From positions 1 to 31,891 of IMG/VR virus record IMGVR_UViG_3300020469_000158: a stretch of 31,891 nucleotides of DNA; one strand, given 5' to 3'. The translations under genes were made by a program, and so were the position numbers. Numbering within the stretch: the first letter of the stretch is position 1; every line of letters starts with the position of its first letter. Shown in pieces: positions 1-6,405 of this stretch. This stretch comes from a virus. The notes beneath the pieces were generated by a model that saw only the letters and a program-made list of their open reading frames with translations, made no database searches and was not told the DNA's origin.

Positions 1-441
1 GGAGGTAATGCTTATATAGAAAACAAAAAAAGTACACATCCAATTTTATTTACTACAAATTCTAATGAAAGAATGCGTATTGATAGTTCAGGAAATGTAG
101 GAATCGGAAATACAAACCCATCACAAAAACTTCACGTTACAGGTTCTATATTAGCATCGAGTGATGTTGTAGCTTTTTCAGATAAAAAATTAAAAGAAAA
201 TATCAAAACTTTAGATGGCTCTAAAGTATATGATATGCGTGGTGTTAGCTTTACTAGAAAAGATACTGGTAAAGATAGTAGCGGTGTTATAGCGCAAGAA
301 ATACAAAAAATAGCACCAGAATTAGTAACTGATAATGATGGAACATTAAGTGTTGCATATGGAAACTTGACTGGATATTTAATCGAAGCAGTTAAAGAAT
401 TAAAAGCAGAGATAGAAGAACTTAAAAAACAAATTAAGTAA
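1..441 (+). CDS. Tail fibre C-terminus with S74 chaperone domain (5' partial)
   Basis: The frame is open to the left edge, so the true start lies outside the window. The first ATG in frame is at 73, but coding clearly precedes it because a fibre motif of the RIDSSGNVGIG type straddles it. The C-terminal ~100 residues look like a Peptidase_S74 intramolecular chaperone: DVVAFSDKKLKENI, then GVIAQEIQK and a terminal coiled coil (EAVKELKAEIEELKKQ). In this family the chaperone drives fibre trimerisation and then cuts itself off at a Ser-Asp bond; the candidate bond is the Ser/Asp encoded at 178-183. The missing N-terminus is probably the open frame at the right edge (29611 onward), which has the same codon style and TFAG-type modules. 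Confidence 0.88.
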   Translation, partial: GGNAYIENKKSTHPILFTTNSNERMRIDSSGNVGIGNTNPSQKLHVTGSILASSDVVAFSDKKLKENIKTLDGSKVYDMRGVSFTRKDTGKDSSGVIAQEIQKIAPELVTDNDGTLSVAYGNLTGYLIEAVKELKAEIEELKKQIK

Positions 442-962
442 TGGCAGTACCTACAAGCGGCAGTATAGAAATGTTAAAATTAGCTAGGGAAAGAAAAGGT
501 TTTGGCTACACATCTAGCGGAACAATAACTAACCCTATACATTTATCAGATTTGTCAAGATTAAGTGGCGGTAATACAAGTGGATCTGGCACAAGCTACC
601 CTGCGGTAAATTTACTAAATCCAGCTACTAATAGACCAGACGGTTCTAACCCTCAATCAATAGGTGAATTTAGAGGTTATGAGCAAAATGTATCATTAAC
701 AGCTTTTGATTTTATATTTAGTAGTTCAAGCTCAAATAATGCTTGTTTGTCTGGAATACCTAGTGGACCTTACTATCATAATGACGGTAATAATTTGTTT
801 CCTGATTCTTTAGACGGAACATATACCGCATTTCAAAACACCTCTGGCAGTTTAGTAGCAGCGACTGGATTTTATCAAGTATTTACAAGTGGCGGTAGCA
901 GTTCAAATAAATTTATACAAGTAGGCAGTAATGGTTCAATAATAGGTGGTGGTAATTGTTAA
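441..962 (+). CDS. Putative virion-associated protein following the tail fibre
   Basis: 173 residues; the ATG overlaps the stop of the fibre gene (TAATG), so the two are translationally coupled. Residues 1-80 contain GSIEMLKLARERKGFGY and GEFRGYEQN, separated by a Gly/Ser/Asn-rich stretch. The rest is Ser/Gly-rich and low in charge, as in small beta-rich appendage proteins. I do not recognise a named family. Position directly behind the S74 fibre suggests a fibre accessory or receptor-binding protein, but that is inference from context only. Confidence 0.7.
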   Translation: MAVPTSGSIEMLKLARERKGFGYTSSGTITNPIHLSDLSRLSGGNTSGSGTSYPAVNLLNPATNRPDGSNPQSIGEFRGYEQNVSLTAFDFIFSSSSSNNACLSGIPSGPYYHNDGNNLFPDSLDGTYTAFQNTSGSLVAATGFYQVFTSGGSSSNKFIQVGSNGSIIGGGNC

Positions 963-990
963 AATAAAATTAATTAATAAATAAATAAAA

Positions 991-1308
991 ATGGCAAATA
1001 AATTAAATTACGAATGGCAAATAAATGCACTTGATGCAAAAATTAAAGAGGACGACCACAGTGACGTTATATATAACGTGCACTGGGGTTACAATGCGTC
1101 AAAAGGCGATTATATGGCTAATATGATTGGTACACACTCGGTTGTGTACGATAAAGATGACTTTATAGAATACAAAGATCTTAAAAAAGAAGATGTTGTA
1201 AAATGGCTAGAAGCAGGTTTAGACGTAGACAGTATGAAGCTAAACCTAAAAGGTCAAATAGAGTTACAAGAAAATCCAGTAGACATTGTTTTGCGTCCTG
1301 ACTGGTAA
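991..1308 (+). CDS. Hypothetical protein, acidic, 105 aa
   Basis: An acidic, soluble protein rich in Lys and Asp with no signal peptide or membrane segment. Tyr, Trp and Asp recur in what looks like an alternating beta pattern (VIYNVHWGYNASKGDY), followed by a helical part (KDLKKEDVVKWLEAGLDVDS). The start is preceded by an A/T-rich stretch typical of this genome. Similar small proteins sit near tail-fibre genes in other marine phages, but I cannot assign a function. Confidence 0.75.
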   Translation: MANKLNYEWQINALDAKIKEDDHSDVIYNVHWGYNASKGDYMANMIGTHSVVYDKDDFIEYKDLKKEDVVKWLEAGLDVDSMKLNLKGQIELQENPVDIVLRPDW

Positions 1309-1339
1309 TTTATTATATTAGACAAAAAAATATAATATT

Positions 1340-1588
1340 ATGATTAAAAAAATAGAAGAACAAGAGTTAAAGAAAATACAAAATTACGAGCAACAAATGA
1401 CAAGTATAAAATTGGAACTAGGTAGTATTCAGTTAAATACGCATATTCTTAAAAACACATATACAACAATAATGCAAGAATATAATAATCTAAGAAAGGA
1501 GCTCGAAGAAAAATACGGCAAAGTTAGTATTAATGTTTCAGATGGCTCTTACGAAGAAATTAAAGAAGATGAGCCAAGTAATAAATGA
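1340..1588 (+). CDS. Small coiled-coil protein
   Basis: 82 residues, nearly all predicted helix with heptad-like spacing of Leu/Ile (EEQELKKIQNYEQQMTSIKL, then LRKELEEKYGK) and an acidic, unstructured C-terminus. It resembles the small coiled-coil proteins found just before lysis genes in Bacteroidota phages. Its last 20 bases overlap the next gene, a membrane protein, so the pair may be coupled. No enzymatic motif is visible. Confidence 0.7.
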   Translation: MIKKIEEQELKKIQNYEQQMTSIKLELGSIQLNTHILKNTYTTIMQEYNNLRKELEEKYGKVSINVSDGSYEEIKEDEPSNK

Positions 1589-1850
1589 AGAAACACAAGT
1601 AAAACTTGATCTTAAAACTATAGGTTTAATTTTAACTGGTGCAATCTCACTTGCTGGACTTTATTTCACATTAACTGCTGAGATAGAGCTAGCAAAAGAA
1701 TTGCCTAAACCCGAGCTTACTAGAACAGAGTATGACTTAAAGGACCAGCTTATTAGGGAGACTATTGAGAATACAGCAGAACAAGTGCAAGAGAACTCGG
1801 AAAAACTAGATAAAATAGATGAAAAACTATATGAAATTATACAGAGATGA
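1569..1850 (+). CDS. Single-span membrane protein with coiled-coil tail, possible lysis accessory
   Basis: I start this gene at the ATG at 1569 (MSQVINEETQ) rather than upstream at 1533, because the earlier residues only repeat the out-of-frame overlap with the preceding gene. A single hydrophobic segment lies at residues 16-36 (IGLILTGAISLAGLYFTL), followed by a charged C-terminal part with Glu/Lys heptads (NTAEQVQENSEKLDKIDEKL). This is the shape of a small holin-like or lysis-regulating protein. It sits immediately upstream of a secreted protein and the endolysin, which supports a lysis role; the exact role is not determinable. Confidence 0.7.
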   Translation: MSQVINEETQVKLDLKTIGLILTGAISLAGLYFTLTAEIELAKELPKPELTRTEYDLKDQLIRETIENTAEQVQENSEKLDKIDEKLYEIIQR

Positions 1851-2182
1851 AACAAATATTTGTCCTGATTGCGTTTTTTGTATATGCAACAGCTAGTGCA
1901 CAAGACTACACAGTGCTACATATAAACAGCTCGTGGAATAATAGAAACGACTATAAAGACCTAAATAAAATACAAGGTGCTAAAATCGTCAGAGCTTTAC
2001 TAGAAGAGCAAAAAGAATCAATTAGAAATCAAATTAAATCAGTTCCAGTTATCTTTTTATATAGAGAACGCAACTTAATAGGTAGATGGGATGCTGGTAT
2101 ATCACTATCTATAAAAACACCTGTAAGCCAAATACAACAGGTTATAGATAAAAGCAGATACACAAGAGTTGCAACAAACTAA
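1847..2182 (+). CDS. Secreted thioredoxin-fold-like protein without CxxC
   Basis: Starts with ATGA overlapping the previous stop. Residues 1-18 are a clear signal peptide (basic start, FVLIAFFVYA core) with a signal peptidase I site ASA before Gln19. The mature part begins with a strand (YTVLHINSSW), then a Lys/Asp-rich helix, then SVPVIFLY, which looks like the cis-proline region (Pro67) of thioredoxin-fold proteins, followed by a GRWDAGISLS strand. Where a thioredoxin would have WCxxC there is WNNRN, so it should have no redox activity. Location between membrane lysis proteins and the endolysin suggests a periplasmic role late in infection. The fold assignment is pattern-based. Confidence 0.65.
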   Translation: MKQIFVLIAFFVYATASAQDYTVLHINSSWNNRNDYKDLNKIQGAKIVRALLEEQKESIRNQIKSVPVIFLYRERNLIGRWDAGISLSIKTPVSQIQQVIDKSRYTRVATN

Positions 2183-2188
2183 TAAATT

Positions 2189-2653
2189 ATGATATCTGAA
2201 CATATATCAGAAAAAGAAGCAACTAAAAGTATTACAGCTTTGCGTTTGGGTATAGATAATACCCCAAACGGCAAAGCACTTGTTAATATGAAAATGCTTG
2301 CTGATAATATATTTGAACCTCTTAGGTCTTGGGTAGGTGGACCAATTAAAATTACAAGCTTTTATCGCAGCCCTGATTTATGCCTTGCGTTGGGATCAAA
2401 AATATCAAGTCAACATTGTAAGGGTCAAGCTGTCGATATAGATGATGTGTATGGTCACAAAACTAACAAAGAAATGTTTTATTGGATCAAAGATAATTTA
2501 GACTTTGATCAAATGATATGGGAATTTGGAAACGAAGAAAATCCTGATTGGCTACATATATCTTATGTAGACAAAGAAAAGAATCGTAACAGAATACTAA
2601 AAGCTGTTAGAGACAAAAACGGTGTAAAATATATTGACATAACAAATGTATAA
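2189..2653 (+). CDS. Endolysin, M15-family peptidase
   Basis: 154 residues resembling Peptidase_M15_3 enzymes, which cut peptide crosslinks in peptidoglycan. The zinc site is visible: His76 and Asp83 in SQHCKGQAVDID, and His123 in DWLHISY. The substrate-side motif ITSFYRSPDLCLALG also matches the family. There is no signal peptide, so release to the periplasm would depend on a holin; holin-like genes lie on both sides. This is the intact M15 gene of the window; a second, degenerate M15 protein lies at 3458-3784. Confidence 0.88.
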   Translation: MISEHISEKEATKSITALRLGIDNTPNGKALVNMKMLADNIFEPLRSWVGGPIKITSFYRSPDLCLALGSKISSQHCKGQAVDIDDVYGHKTNKEMFYWIKDNLDFDQMIWEFGNEENPDWLHISYVDKEKNRNRILKAVRDKNGVKYIDITNV

Positions 2654-2792
2654 TGTCGAGTTTAGAGTAATAAACAGAGCAGAAGTTGGCTTATTGCTTG
2701 GTTTCTCATACTTTGTAAAAGATAGTGTTGATGATTTTAATGAACTCAATATATATTTATTTTTTATTGTTTTACACATAAAATGGTGGTAA
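2646..2792 (+). CDS. Small membrane protein, possible holin
   Basis: 48 residues (MYNVEFRVINRAEVG...). The ATG lies inside the end of the endolysin gene and the stop lies one base before the next ATG, so it fills the gap exactly. The C-terminal third is a hydrophobic segment (IYLFFIVLHIKWW) ending in Lys-Trp-Trp, typical of a membrane anchor at the interface. Tight packing between endolysin and holin-like gene suggests a lysis accessory. Short length limits certainty. Confidence 0.55.
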   Translation: MYNVEFRVINRAEVGLLLGFSYFVKDSVDDFNELNIYLFFIVLHIKWW

Positions 2793-2793
2793 T

Positions 2794-3258
2794 ATGAGTA
2801 AAAAGAAATTTGGTGAAACTACAGTTGGTAAAATGCTGCTTGGTGCAGCAGGTCTAATCAACCCTACACTAGGAAGTGTATTACAAGGCGTTACAAGCCC
2901 AAAAGAAGCTATAGCTGAGATAGGTAAATCTAAAATATCAAATGATGATAAAATAAAGCTACAGCAGTTAATTTATGATCAACAAAACAAAGAGATTGAA
3001 TCAATCACAACAAGATGGAAAGCTGACGCTGCAAGCGACAGTTGGTTAAGCAAGAATGTGAGACCACTTGTTTTGGTTTGGTGTATTGTTATCTTTTCCT
3101 TTGCTGGTATATTAGACAGTGTTGACAATGTTCCTTTTCATATCAACTCAACTTGGAATGATACATTTGAAAAAGTAATGATGGCTGTTGTATTAGCATA
3201 TTTCGGAGGTCGGACTACAGAAAAAGCTACAAGCATATTTAAAGGTAAGAATGGCTAA
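2794..3258 (+). CDS. Holin-like protein, 3TM (GTA-type) family
   Basis: 154 residues. N-terminal region with a weakly hydrophobic LLGAAGLINPTLGSVL segment, a charged helical middle (KISNDDKIKLQQLIYDQQNK), then two membrane segments: VRPLVLVWCIVIFSFAGIL (about 89-107) and VMMAVVLAYFGGRTTEKATS (about 128-147). The pattern of RP before the second segment and a final YFGGRTTEK is characteristic of the 3TM holin family first described in gene transfer agents. It would permeabilise the inner membrane to release the endolysin encoded just upstream. Confidence 0.78.
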   Translation: MSKKKFGETTVGKMLLGAAGLINPTLGSVLQGVTSPKEAIAEIGKSKISNDDKIKLQQLIYDQQNKEIESITTRWKADAASDSWLSKNVRPLVLVWCIVIFSFAGILDSVDNVPFHINSTWNDTFEKVMMAVVLAYFGGRTTEKATSIFKGKNG

Positions 3259-3376
3259 AAAGGCAGGTTATATACATCAGTTTAGAACTAAAAAGAAAAG
3301 ACCTGGCGTGCACTCTAAAAACGCATCAAGAAACCAAACAGGATACAAAAAGAAATATATAGGTCAAGGTAAATAA
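3251..3376 (+). CDS. Small basic protein, 41 aa
   Basis: Overlaps the end of the holin-like gene by 8 bases. The peptide is rich in Lys and Arg (FRTKKKRPGVHSKNASRN, ending YIGQGK). Similar short basic proteins with a KKRPGVHSKN core occur in many phages of Bacteroidota and are likely genuine, with unknown function. The frame continues past its TAA (3374-3376) directly into the M15-like frame that follows. Confidence 0.65.
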   Translation: MAKKAGYIHQFRTKKKRPGVHSKNASRNQTGYKKKYIGQGK

Positions 3377-3457
3377 CAAGTTATCGTACTTAAATACTTT
3401 ACATACAACGAATTTAATTGTCCTTATTCAAGGTATAGTGATACTGGTTATCACTAT

Positions 3458-3784
3458 ATGGACAGAGAGTTTTTAATGATGTTAGATGAAGCCAGGCATT
3501 TGTGTAAGATCAAGTTTAAAATAGTCAAAGGTTATGTGTCTCCTGACGGTCAAACAAGAAAAAACGAGCTAAATAATTCATCACATTTATTAGGCAGAGC
3601 TTGTGAAATATTCTGTCAAAACAACTACAAAAGATATAGAATAATGACTGCATTGTTGGAAGTAGGATTTACTAGAATAGCTTTTTCAGACAACAGAATT
3701 TATGTAGATAACGATGACTTGAAGCCAGACTCAATATGGTATTATCGACCTGTAAATAAAAAATTCTATATAAACCCTATATAA
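3458..3784 (+). CDS. Degenerate M15 D-Ala-D-Ala carboxypeptidase-like protein
   Basis: Resembles small phage M15A peptidases: SSHLLGRACEI matches SxHxxGxAxDI, and GFTRIAFSDNRIYVDNDD matches GFxRIGIxxxFIHVDxD. Two zinc ligands differ: Asp is Glu50 and the final His is Tyr82; only His43 remains, so catalysis is doubtful. The conserved N-terminus (YFTYNEFNCPYSRYSD) is readable in the same frame from 3395, but no ATG, GTG or TTG lies between the TAA at 3374-3376 and the ATG at 3458. Either translation uses an unusual start, or the gene is decaying. An intact M15 endolysin lies at 2189-2653. Confidence 0.65.
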   Translation: MDREFLMMLDEARHLCKIKFKIVKGYVSPDGQTRKNELNNSSHLLGRACEIFCQNNYKRYRIMTALLEVGFTRIAFSDNRIYVDNDDLKPDSIWYYRPVNKKFYINPI

Positions 3785-3840
3785 TATATTATATAATAAG
3801 TAAATAAATTATATTATATATATAATATAATATATTATAT
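3785..3840. other. AT-only tract between lysis and early genes
   Basis: 56 bases with a single G (3800) and no C, made of overlapping TATAAT/ATATTA palindromes. It separates the end of the lysis cluster from the first early gene. Such a stretch melts easily and could be a DNA-unwinding element or a promoter-proximal spacer; the sequence alone does not decide. Confidence 0.5.
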
Positions 3841-3863
3841 AACAACGCTATATAAGCGTTGTT
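3841..3863. promoter_or_regulatory. Perfect 9-bp inverted repeat upstream of the early promoter
   Basis: AACAACGCT (3841-3849) and AGCGTTGTT (3855-3863) are exact reverse complements around ATATA. The + strand is followed by A residues, not T, so it is a poor terminator in that direction, and the minus strand lacks a T run too. It sits where the -33 element of the 3876 promoter would be, which suggests an operator. Confidence 0.5.
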
Positions 3864-3875
3864 AAAAAAAAATAA

Positions 3876-3883
3876 TATATTTG
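3876..3883 (+). promoter_or_regulatory. Promoter -7 box TATATTTG for the gene at 3887
   Basis: Exact match to the Bacteroidota TAnnTTTG element. A TTG at 3859-3861 gives only a 14-bp spacer, so the upstream half is weak. The box ends four bases before the ATG at 3887, so the expected transcription start is at or next to the start codon. Confidence 0.6.
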
Positions 3884-3886
3884 AAT

Positions 3887-4090
3887 ATGTCAATAAAAGA
3901 AACAGAATATTTAAACAACTATGTTAAGGTGGTTAAGATACTAGACAAAGTAACTTGTTTAGACAAAAAAGAAATAAACGAGTTAAAGGGATGTTTAGTG
4001 GCAATAGCATTTTACAATAACCAATTACAAACAGAGGTAGACAATAAAAATGCAGACAAGCTACTAAACAATCATTTTGATATTAAATAA
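3887..4090 (+). CDS. Hypothetical early protein, 67 aa
   Basis: I choose the ATG at 3887 (MSIKETEYLNNYVK) over a TTG at 3881, because the TTG forms part of the promoter -7 box. The product is a small, mixed-charge, mostly helical protein (VVKILDKVTCLDKKEINELKG) with no recognised domain. It is the first gene of the early block, followed closely by the ERF gene with its own promoter. First-position early proteins often act against the host or regulate, but nothing in the sequence shows that here. Confidence 0.65.
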   Translation: MSIKETEYLNNYVKVVKILDKVTCLDKKEINELKGCLVAIAFYNNQLQTEVDNKNADKLLNNHFDIK

Positions 4091-4105
4091 TTTATTATAT
4101 ATTTG
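4076..4105 (+). promoter_or_regulatory. Promoter for the ERF gene (TTTG, 18 bp, TATATTTG)
   Basis: TTTG at 4076-4079 and TATATTTG at 4098-4105 with an 18-bp spacer match both halves of the Bacteroidota vegetative promoter. The -33 half lies inside the end of the previous gene. Transcription should begin about 4109-4111, and the ERF ATG is at 4111, so the mRNA is probably leaderless. Confidence 0.72.
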
Positions 4106-4110
4106 TTTCA

Positions 4111-4647
4111 ATGAAATCACTAATTACAAAACTTGTGGCTATCCAGCAAAAGCTGAAAGCCCCAAAAAATCAACGCAATAAGTTCGGTAACTATAATTAC
4201 CGATCTTGTGAAGATATCTTAGAGTCTGTTAAGCCACTCTTAAACGCAGAAGGTTTAGTATTGACGCTTACAGACAAGATAAATAGCGATCCGTTGTATT
4301 GTGAAGCTACGGCTACAATTACAAATGGTGACGAATCGTTAACAGTAACTGCTCAAGCCGGTATCAATCCTGATAAAAAAGGAATGGATGTTGCACAGTC
4401 TTACGGTGCATCATCTAGCTATGCAAGAAAATATGCCTTAAATGGTTTGTTCTTGATAGACGACACCAAGGATGCAGATGCTACAAACGATCACGGGAAA
4501 AAACCTGTAAAAAAAGAAATGCTGACACCTAAACATCCGAACTTTAATAAAGTAAAACAATATTTAAGTTCAGGTGGTAGTGTAGATAATGTGTATGATA
4601 AATACACAGTATCAGACTCAGCTATGTCTCAATTAATTAATACATAA
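4111..4647 (+). CDS. erf: ERF-family single-strand annealing protein
   Basis: 178 residues matching the ERF superfamily of phage recombinases, which anneal complementary single strands during recombination and replication. Visible family features are an N-terminal helix (LVAIQQKLKAPKNQRNKFG), the YNYRSCEDILESVKPLL motif, a beta region (LTVTAQAGIN) and the SYGASSSYARKYALNGLF signature, followed by a polar tail. It is paired with an SSB-like protein four bases downstream and a RecE-like exonuclease at 8049-8783, the usual partner for processing ends. Start at 4111 is supported by the promoter immediately upstream and by family N-termini. Confidence 0.9.
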   Translation: MKSLITKLVAIQQKLKAPKNQRNKFGNYNYRSCEDILESVKPLLNAEGLVLTLTDKINSDPLYCEATATITNGDESLTVTAQAGINPDKKGMDVAQSYGASSSYARKYALNGLFLIDDTKDADATNDHGKKPVKKEMLTPKHPNFNKVKQYLSSGGSVDNVYDKYTVSDSAMSQLINT

Positions 4648-4650
4648 CTT

Positions 4651-4914
4651 ATGGCAACAATCGCAAGTATATCTTTAGATATAAAAAAAATAGACAAGTC
4701 TAAACTAAAAGACGGAAGGTATTTAAATCTTGATTTATCTATTAGAGATGAATTAAATGAATACGGTCAAAATGTTTCTGTTTATTACAATAGAAGTAAG
4801 GAACAGAGAGATCAGGGAGTTCCCAAGTCTTATCTTGGAAACGGTAAAGTCGTCTGGACTGACGGTAACATATCTACTGGCAAAAGCTCACAGCAAGAGA
4901 CAGTAGATTTTTAG
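4651..4914 (+). CDS. Putative single-stranded DNA-binding protein
   Basis: 87 residues: a beta-rich body (ASISLDIKKIDKSKLKDGRY, LNLDLSIRDELNEYGQN), then a YNRSKEQRDQGVPKSYLGNGKVV segment, and a polar C-terminus ending in TVDF, an acidic/aromatic tail like that of SSBs. A similar arrangement (KIDKSK, then SKEEREAGV, then LGN) occurs in small phage SSB-like proteins of gut and marine Bacteroidota phages. Adjacent to the ERF gene, it probably coats ssDNA for annealing and replication. Assignment rests on pattern and context. Confidence 0.6.
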   Translation: MATIASISLDIKKIDKSKLKDGRYLNLDLSIRDELNEYGQNVSVYYNRSKEQRDQGVPKSYLGNGKVVWTDGNISTGKSSQQETVDF

Positions 4915-4932
4915 TTTTGTGTTTTGTTTTAG

Positions 4933-4963
4933 GGGTGGGCAGAGATGTCCACCCTTTTTTTTT
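4933..4963 (+). terminator. Rho-independent terminator inside the early block
   Basis: GGGTGGGC (4933-4940) pairs with GTCCACCC (4947-4954), one G-U wobble, loop AGAGAT, followed by nine T residues (4955-4963). It lies between the SSB-like gene and the ATPase gene, seven bases upstream of the latter's ATG, so it would end or attenuate early transcripts. Confidence 0.8.
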
Positions 4964-4969
4964 GCTTTT

Positions 4970-5794
4970 ATGAATCTTGAAGATAAATTTATTAGTTTAA
5001 CCAAAAAAGTATACATTGATCCTAATGAAAGAGTTGAGTATCCTCCAGTTGCTATATCTTATGGCTACTATAAAAGTGGTGAAAACCATTACCCTGTTCC
5101 TATTGGCACTTATGGTAATTTTTCTTTTATACAAGCGGCTCCAAAATCCAAGAAAACGTTTCTAGTATCTATGTTATGTTCCTGTTATTTAACAGGTCAA
5201 ACAAATTTTACAGGTGACTTAGTTGGTTACAGAGGAGATTTAAAGCTTGTACACTTTGACACAGAGCAAGGTAAGTTCCACGCACAAAAAGTATTCAGAA
5301 GAGTAATAGATATGGGTCAAACTGACAACTCTTTCTACGATACATACGGACTTAGAACTTTAGATATAGTTGATAGAAATTTATTTATTGAATTGTATCT
5401 TGAAAAGAATTACGACAAGGTTGGACTAATGGTTATTGATGGTGTGGCTGATTTAGTTTCTGATGTTAATGATATTAGAGAATCAAATGAACTTGTACAA
5501 AAAATAATGTACTGGACAGAAAAATATAATATACATATTGTATGTGTAATACACAGTAATTTCAACTCCGATAAACCTACAGGTCACTTAGGATCTGCAC
5601 TAGAGAAAAAAACGGAAACACAAATCAAACTACAAGTAAACGAACAAGACGATAACATAGTACAGGTTTCTTGCAAAAGAAGCAGAAGTATACCTTTTGA
5701 GGATTTCAGTTTTGAAGTCTGTAGAGATGGTTACCCAAGAATTATAGATAAAATTGATACACTACTAAATATAAAGTCAAATGGATCTAGATAA
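4970..5794 (+). CDS. RecA-fold ATPase, probable replicative helicase (RepA-like)
   Basis: I start at the ATG at 4970 (MNLEDKFISL); an upstream frame to 4919 runs through a terminator hairpin and encodes implausible residues. 274 residues with a RecA-type core: P-loop AAPKSKKT (56-63), HFDTEQ (95-100), Walker B LMVIDGVAD (153-161) and VCVIHSN (191-197) as a likely sensor segment. This matches AAA_25/RepA-like ATPases, which act as hexameric DNA helicases or as recombination mediators. Neighbouring ERF, SSB-like and RusA genes fit a replication/recombination role. No separate DnaB-type helicase or polymerase was recognised. Confidence 0.75.
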   Translation: MNLEDKFISLTKKVYIDPNERVEYPPVAISYGYYKSGENHYPVPIGTYGNFSFIQAAPKSKKTFLVSMLCSCYLTGQTNFTGDLVGYRGDLKLVHFDTEQGKFHAQKVFRRVIDMGQTDNSFYDTYGLRTLDIVDRNLFIELYLEKNYDKVGLMVIDGVADLVSDVNDIRESNELVQKIMYWTEKYNIHIVCVIHSNFNSDKPTGHLGSALEKKTETQIKLQVNEQDDNIVQVSCKRSRSIPFEDFSFEVCRDGYPRIIDKIDTLLNIKSNGSR

Positions 5795-5999
5795 AGAAAT
5801 TAGATACTTCAAAGAGTATAGAAAAAAATTAATACAATTTATTATTGTCAATACTTGCTACTCACAAACACCAGGTTATTATAAAGGACAAGGCAGAGTA
5901 AAGTTCAAGCCAAGACAAATGTTAGGTTTTCTAAAAGAGATTAGTGATTTAGAAAAACATATAAGCAAATTAGAATTCAAAACAGATTTATGGAATTAA
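5781..5999 (+). CDS. Hypothetical protein, 72 aa
   Basis: Overlaps the ATPase gene by 14 bases and the RusA gene by 10, so it is translated as part of a coupled run. Basic and helical (KEIRYFKEYRKKLIQF, then KFKPRQMLGFLKEISDLEKHI). No recognised domain; coupling to the ATPase and resolvase suggests a small replication accessory, which is inference only. Confidence 0.65.
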   Translation: MDLDKEIRYFKEYRKKLIQFIIVNTCYSQTPGYYKGQGRVKFKPRQMLGFLKEISDLEKHISKLEFKTDLWN

Positions 6000-6400
6000 C
6001 ACTTACATATCATATTAGACCAGTAGCCCATCAATCAGTTAGAATGTCCAAAAGGGGCTACACATATACACCAAAAAATATAATAAAATATAAAAAAGCT
6101 ATTGTTGAGCAAACTAAATCTCAATTACCTGAAGACTTTGAGATTGTTAAACACAGTACGCCAATAACAGTTGAGTATTTACACTATATCTACAAGTATC
6201 CTACTAAGTGGCGTAAGAAACAAAAACAAGAGTTTACTTACAGAATAGCAACTCCAGATTTACTTGACAACATCAACAAAGCGTTTATGGACGCTTTGGA
6301 AGGTGTAGTGTTTGAAAACGATTCAAGCGTGTGTTATGTTAAGGAATTAAAAAAATATTACGGAGAAGAATATAAAATTCAATTAAAATTATTATATTAA
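5990..6400 (+). CDS. rusA: RusA-family Holliday junction resolvase
   Basis: 136 residues matching RusA, a dimeric magnesium-dependent endonuclease that cuts four-way junctions. The signature TPDLLDNINKAFMDALEGVVF carries the expected acidic residues Asp90, Asp93 and Asp101, and END (109-111) aligns with the later acidic site. The N-terminal RPVAHQSVRMSKRG and KYKKAIVEQTK also fit. It would resolve branched DNA produced by ERF-driven recombination before packaging. Overlaps the upstream gene by 10 bases. Confidence 0.9.
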   Translation: MELTLTYHIRPVAHQSVRMSKRGYTYTPKNIIKYKKAIVEQTKSQLPEDFEIVKHSTPITVEYLHYIYKYPTKWRKKQKQEFTYRIATPDLLDNINKAFMDALEGVVFENDSSVCYVKELKKYYGEEYKIQLKLLY

Positions 6401-6405
6401 GGCAG

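Noticed and set aside
3881-3886. TTG start for the early gene at 3887
   Set aside because: TTG at 3881-3883 is the end of the promoter box TATATTTG; ATG at 3887 follows at once.
4919-4969. Upstream extension of the ATPase gene
   Set aside because: It runs through the terminator hairpin and T9 and encodes residues unlike RecA-fold N-termini.
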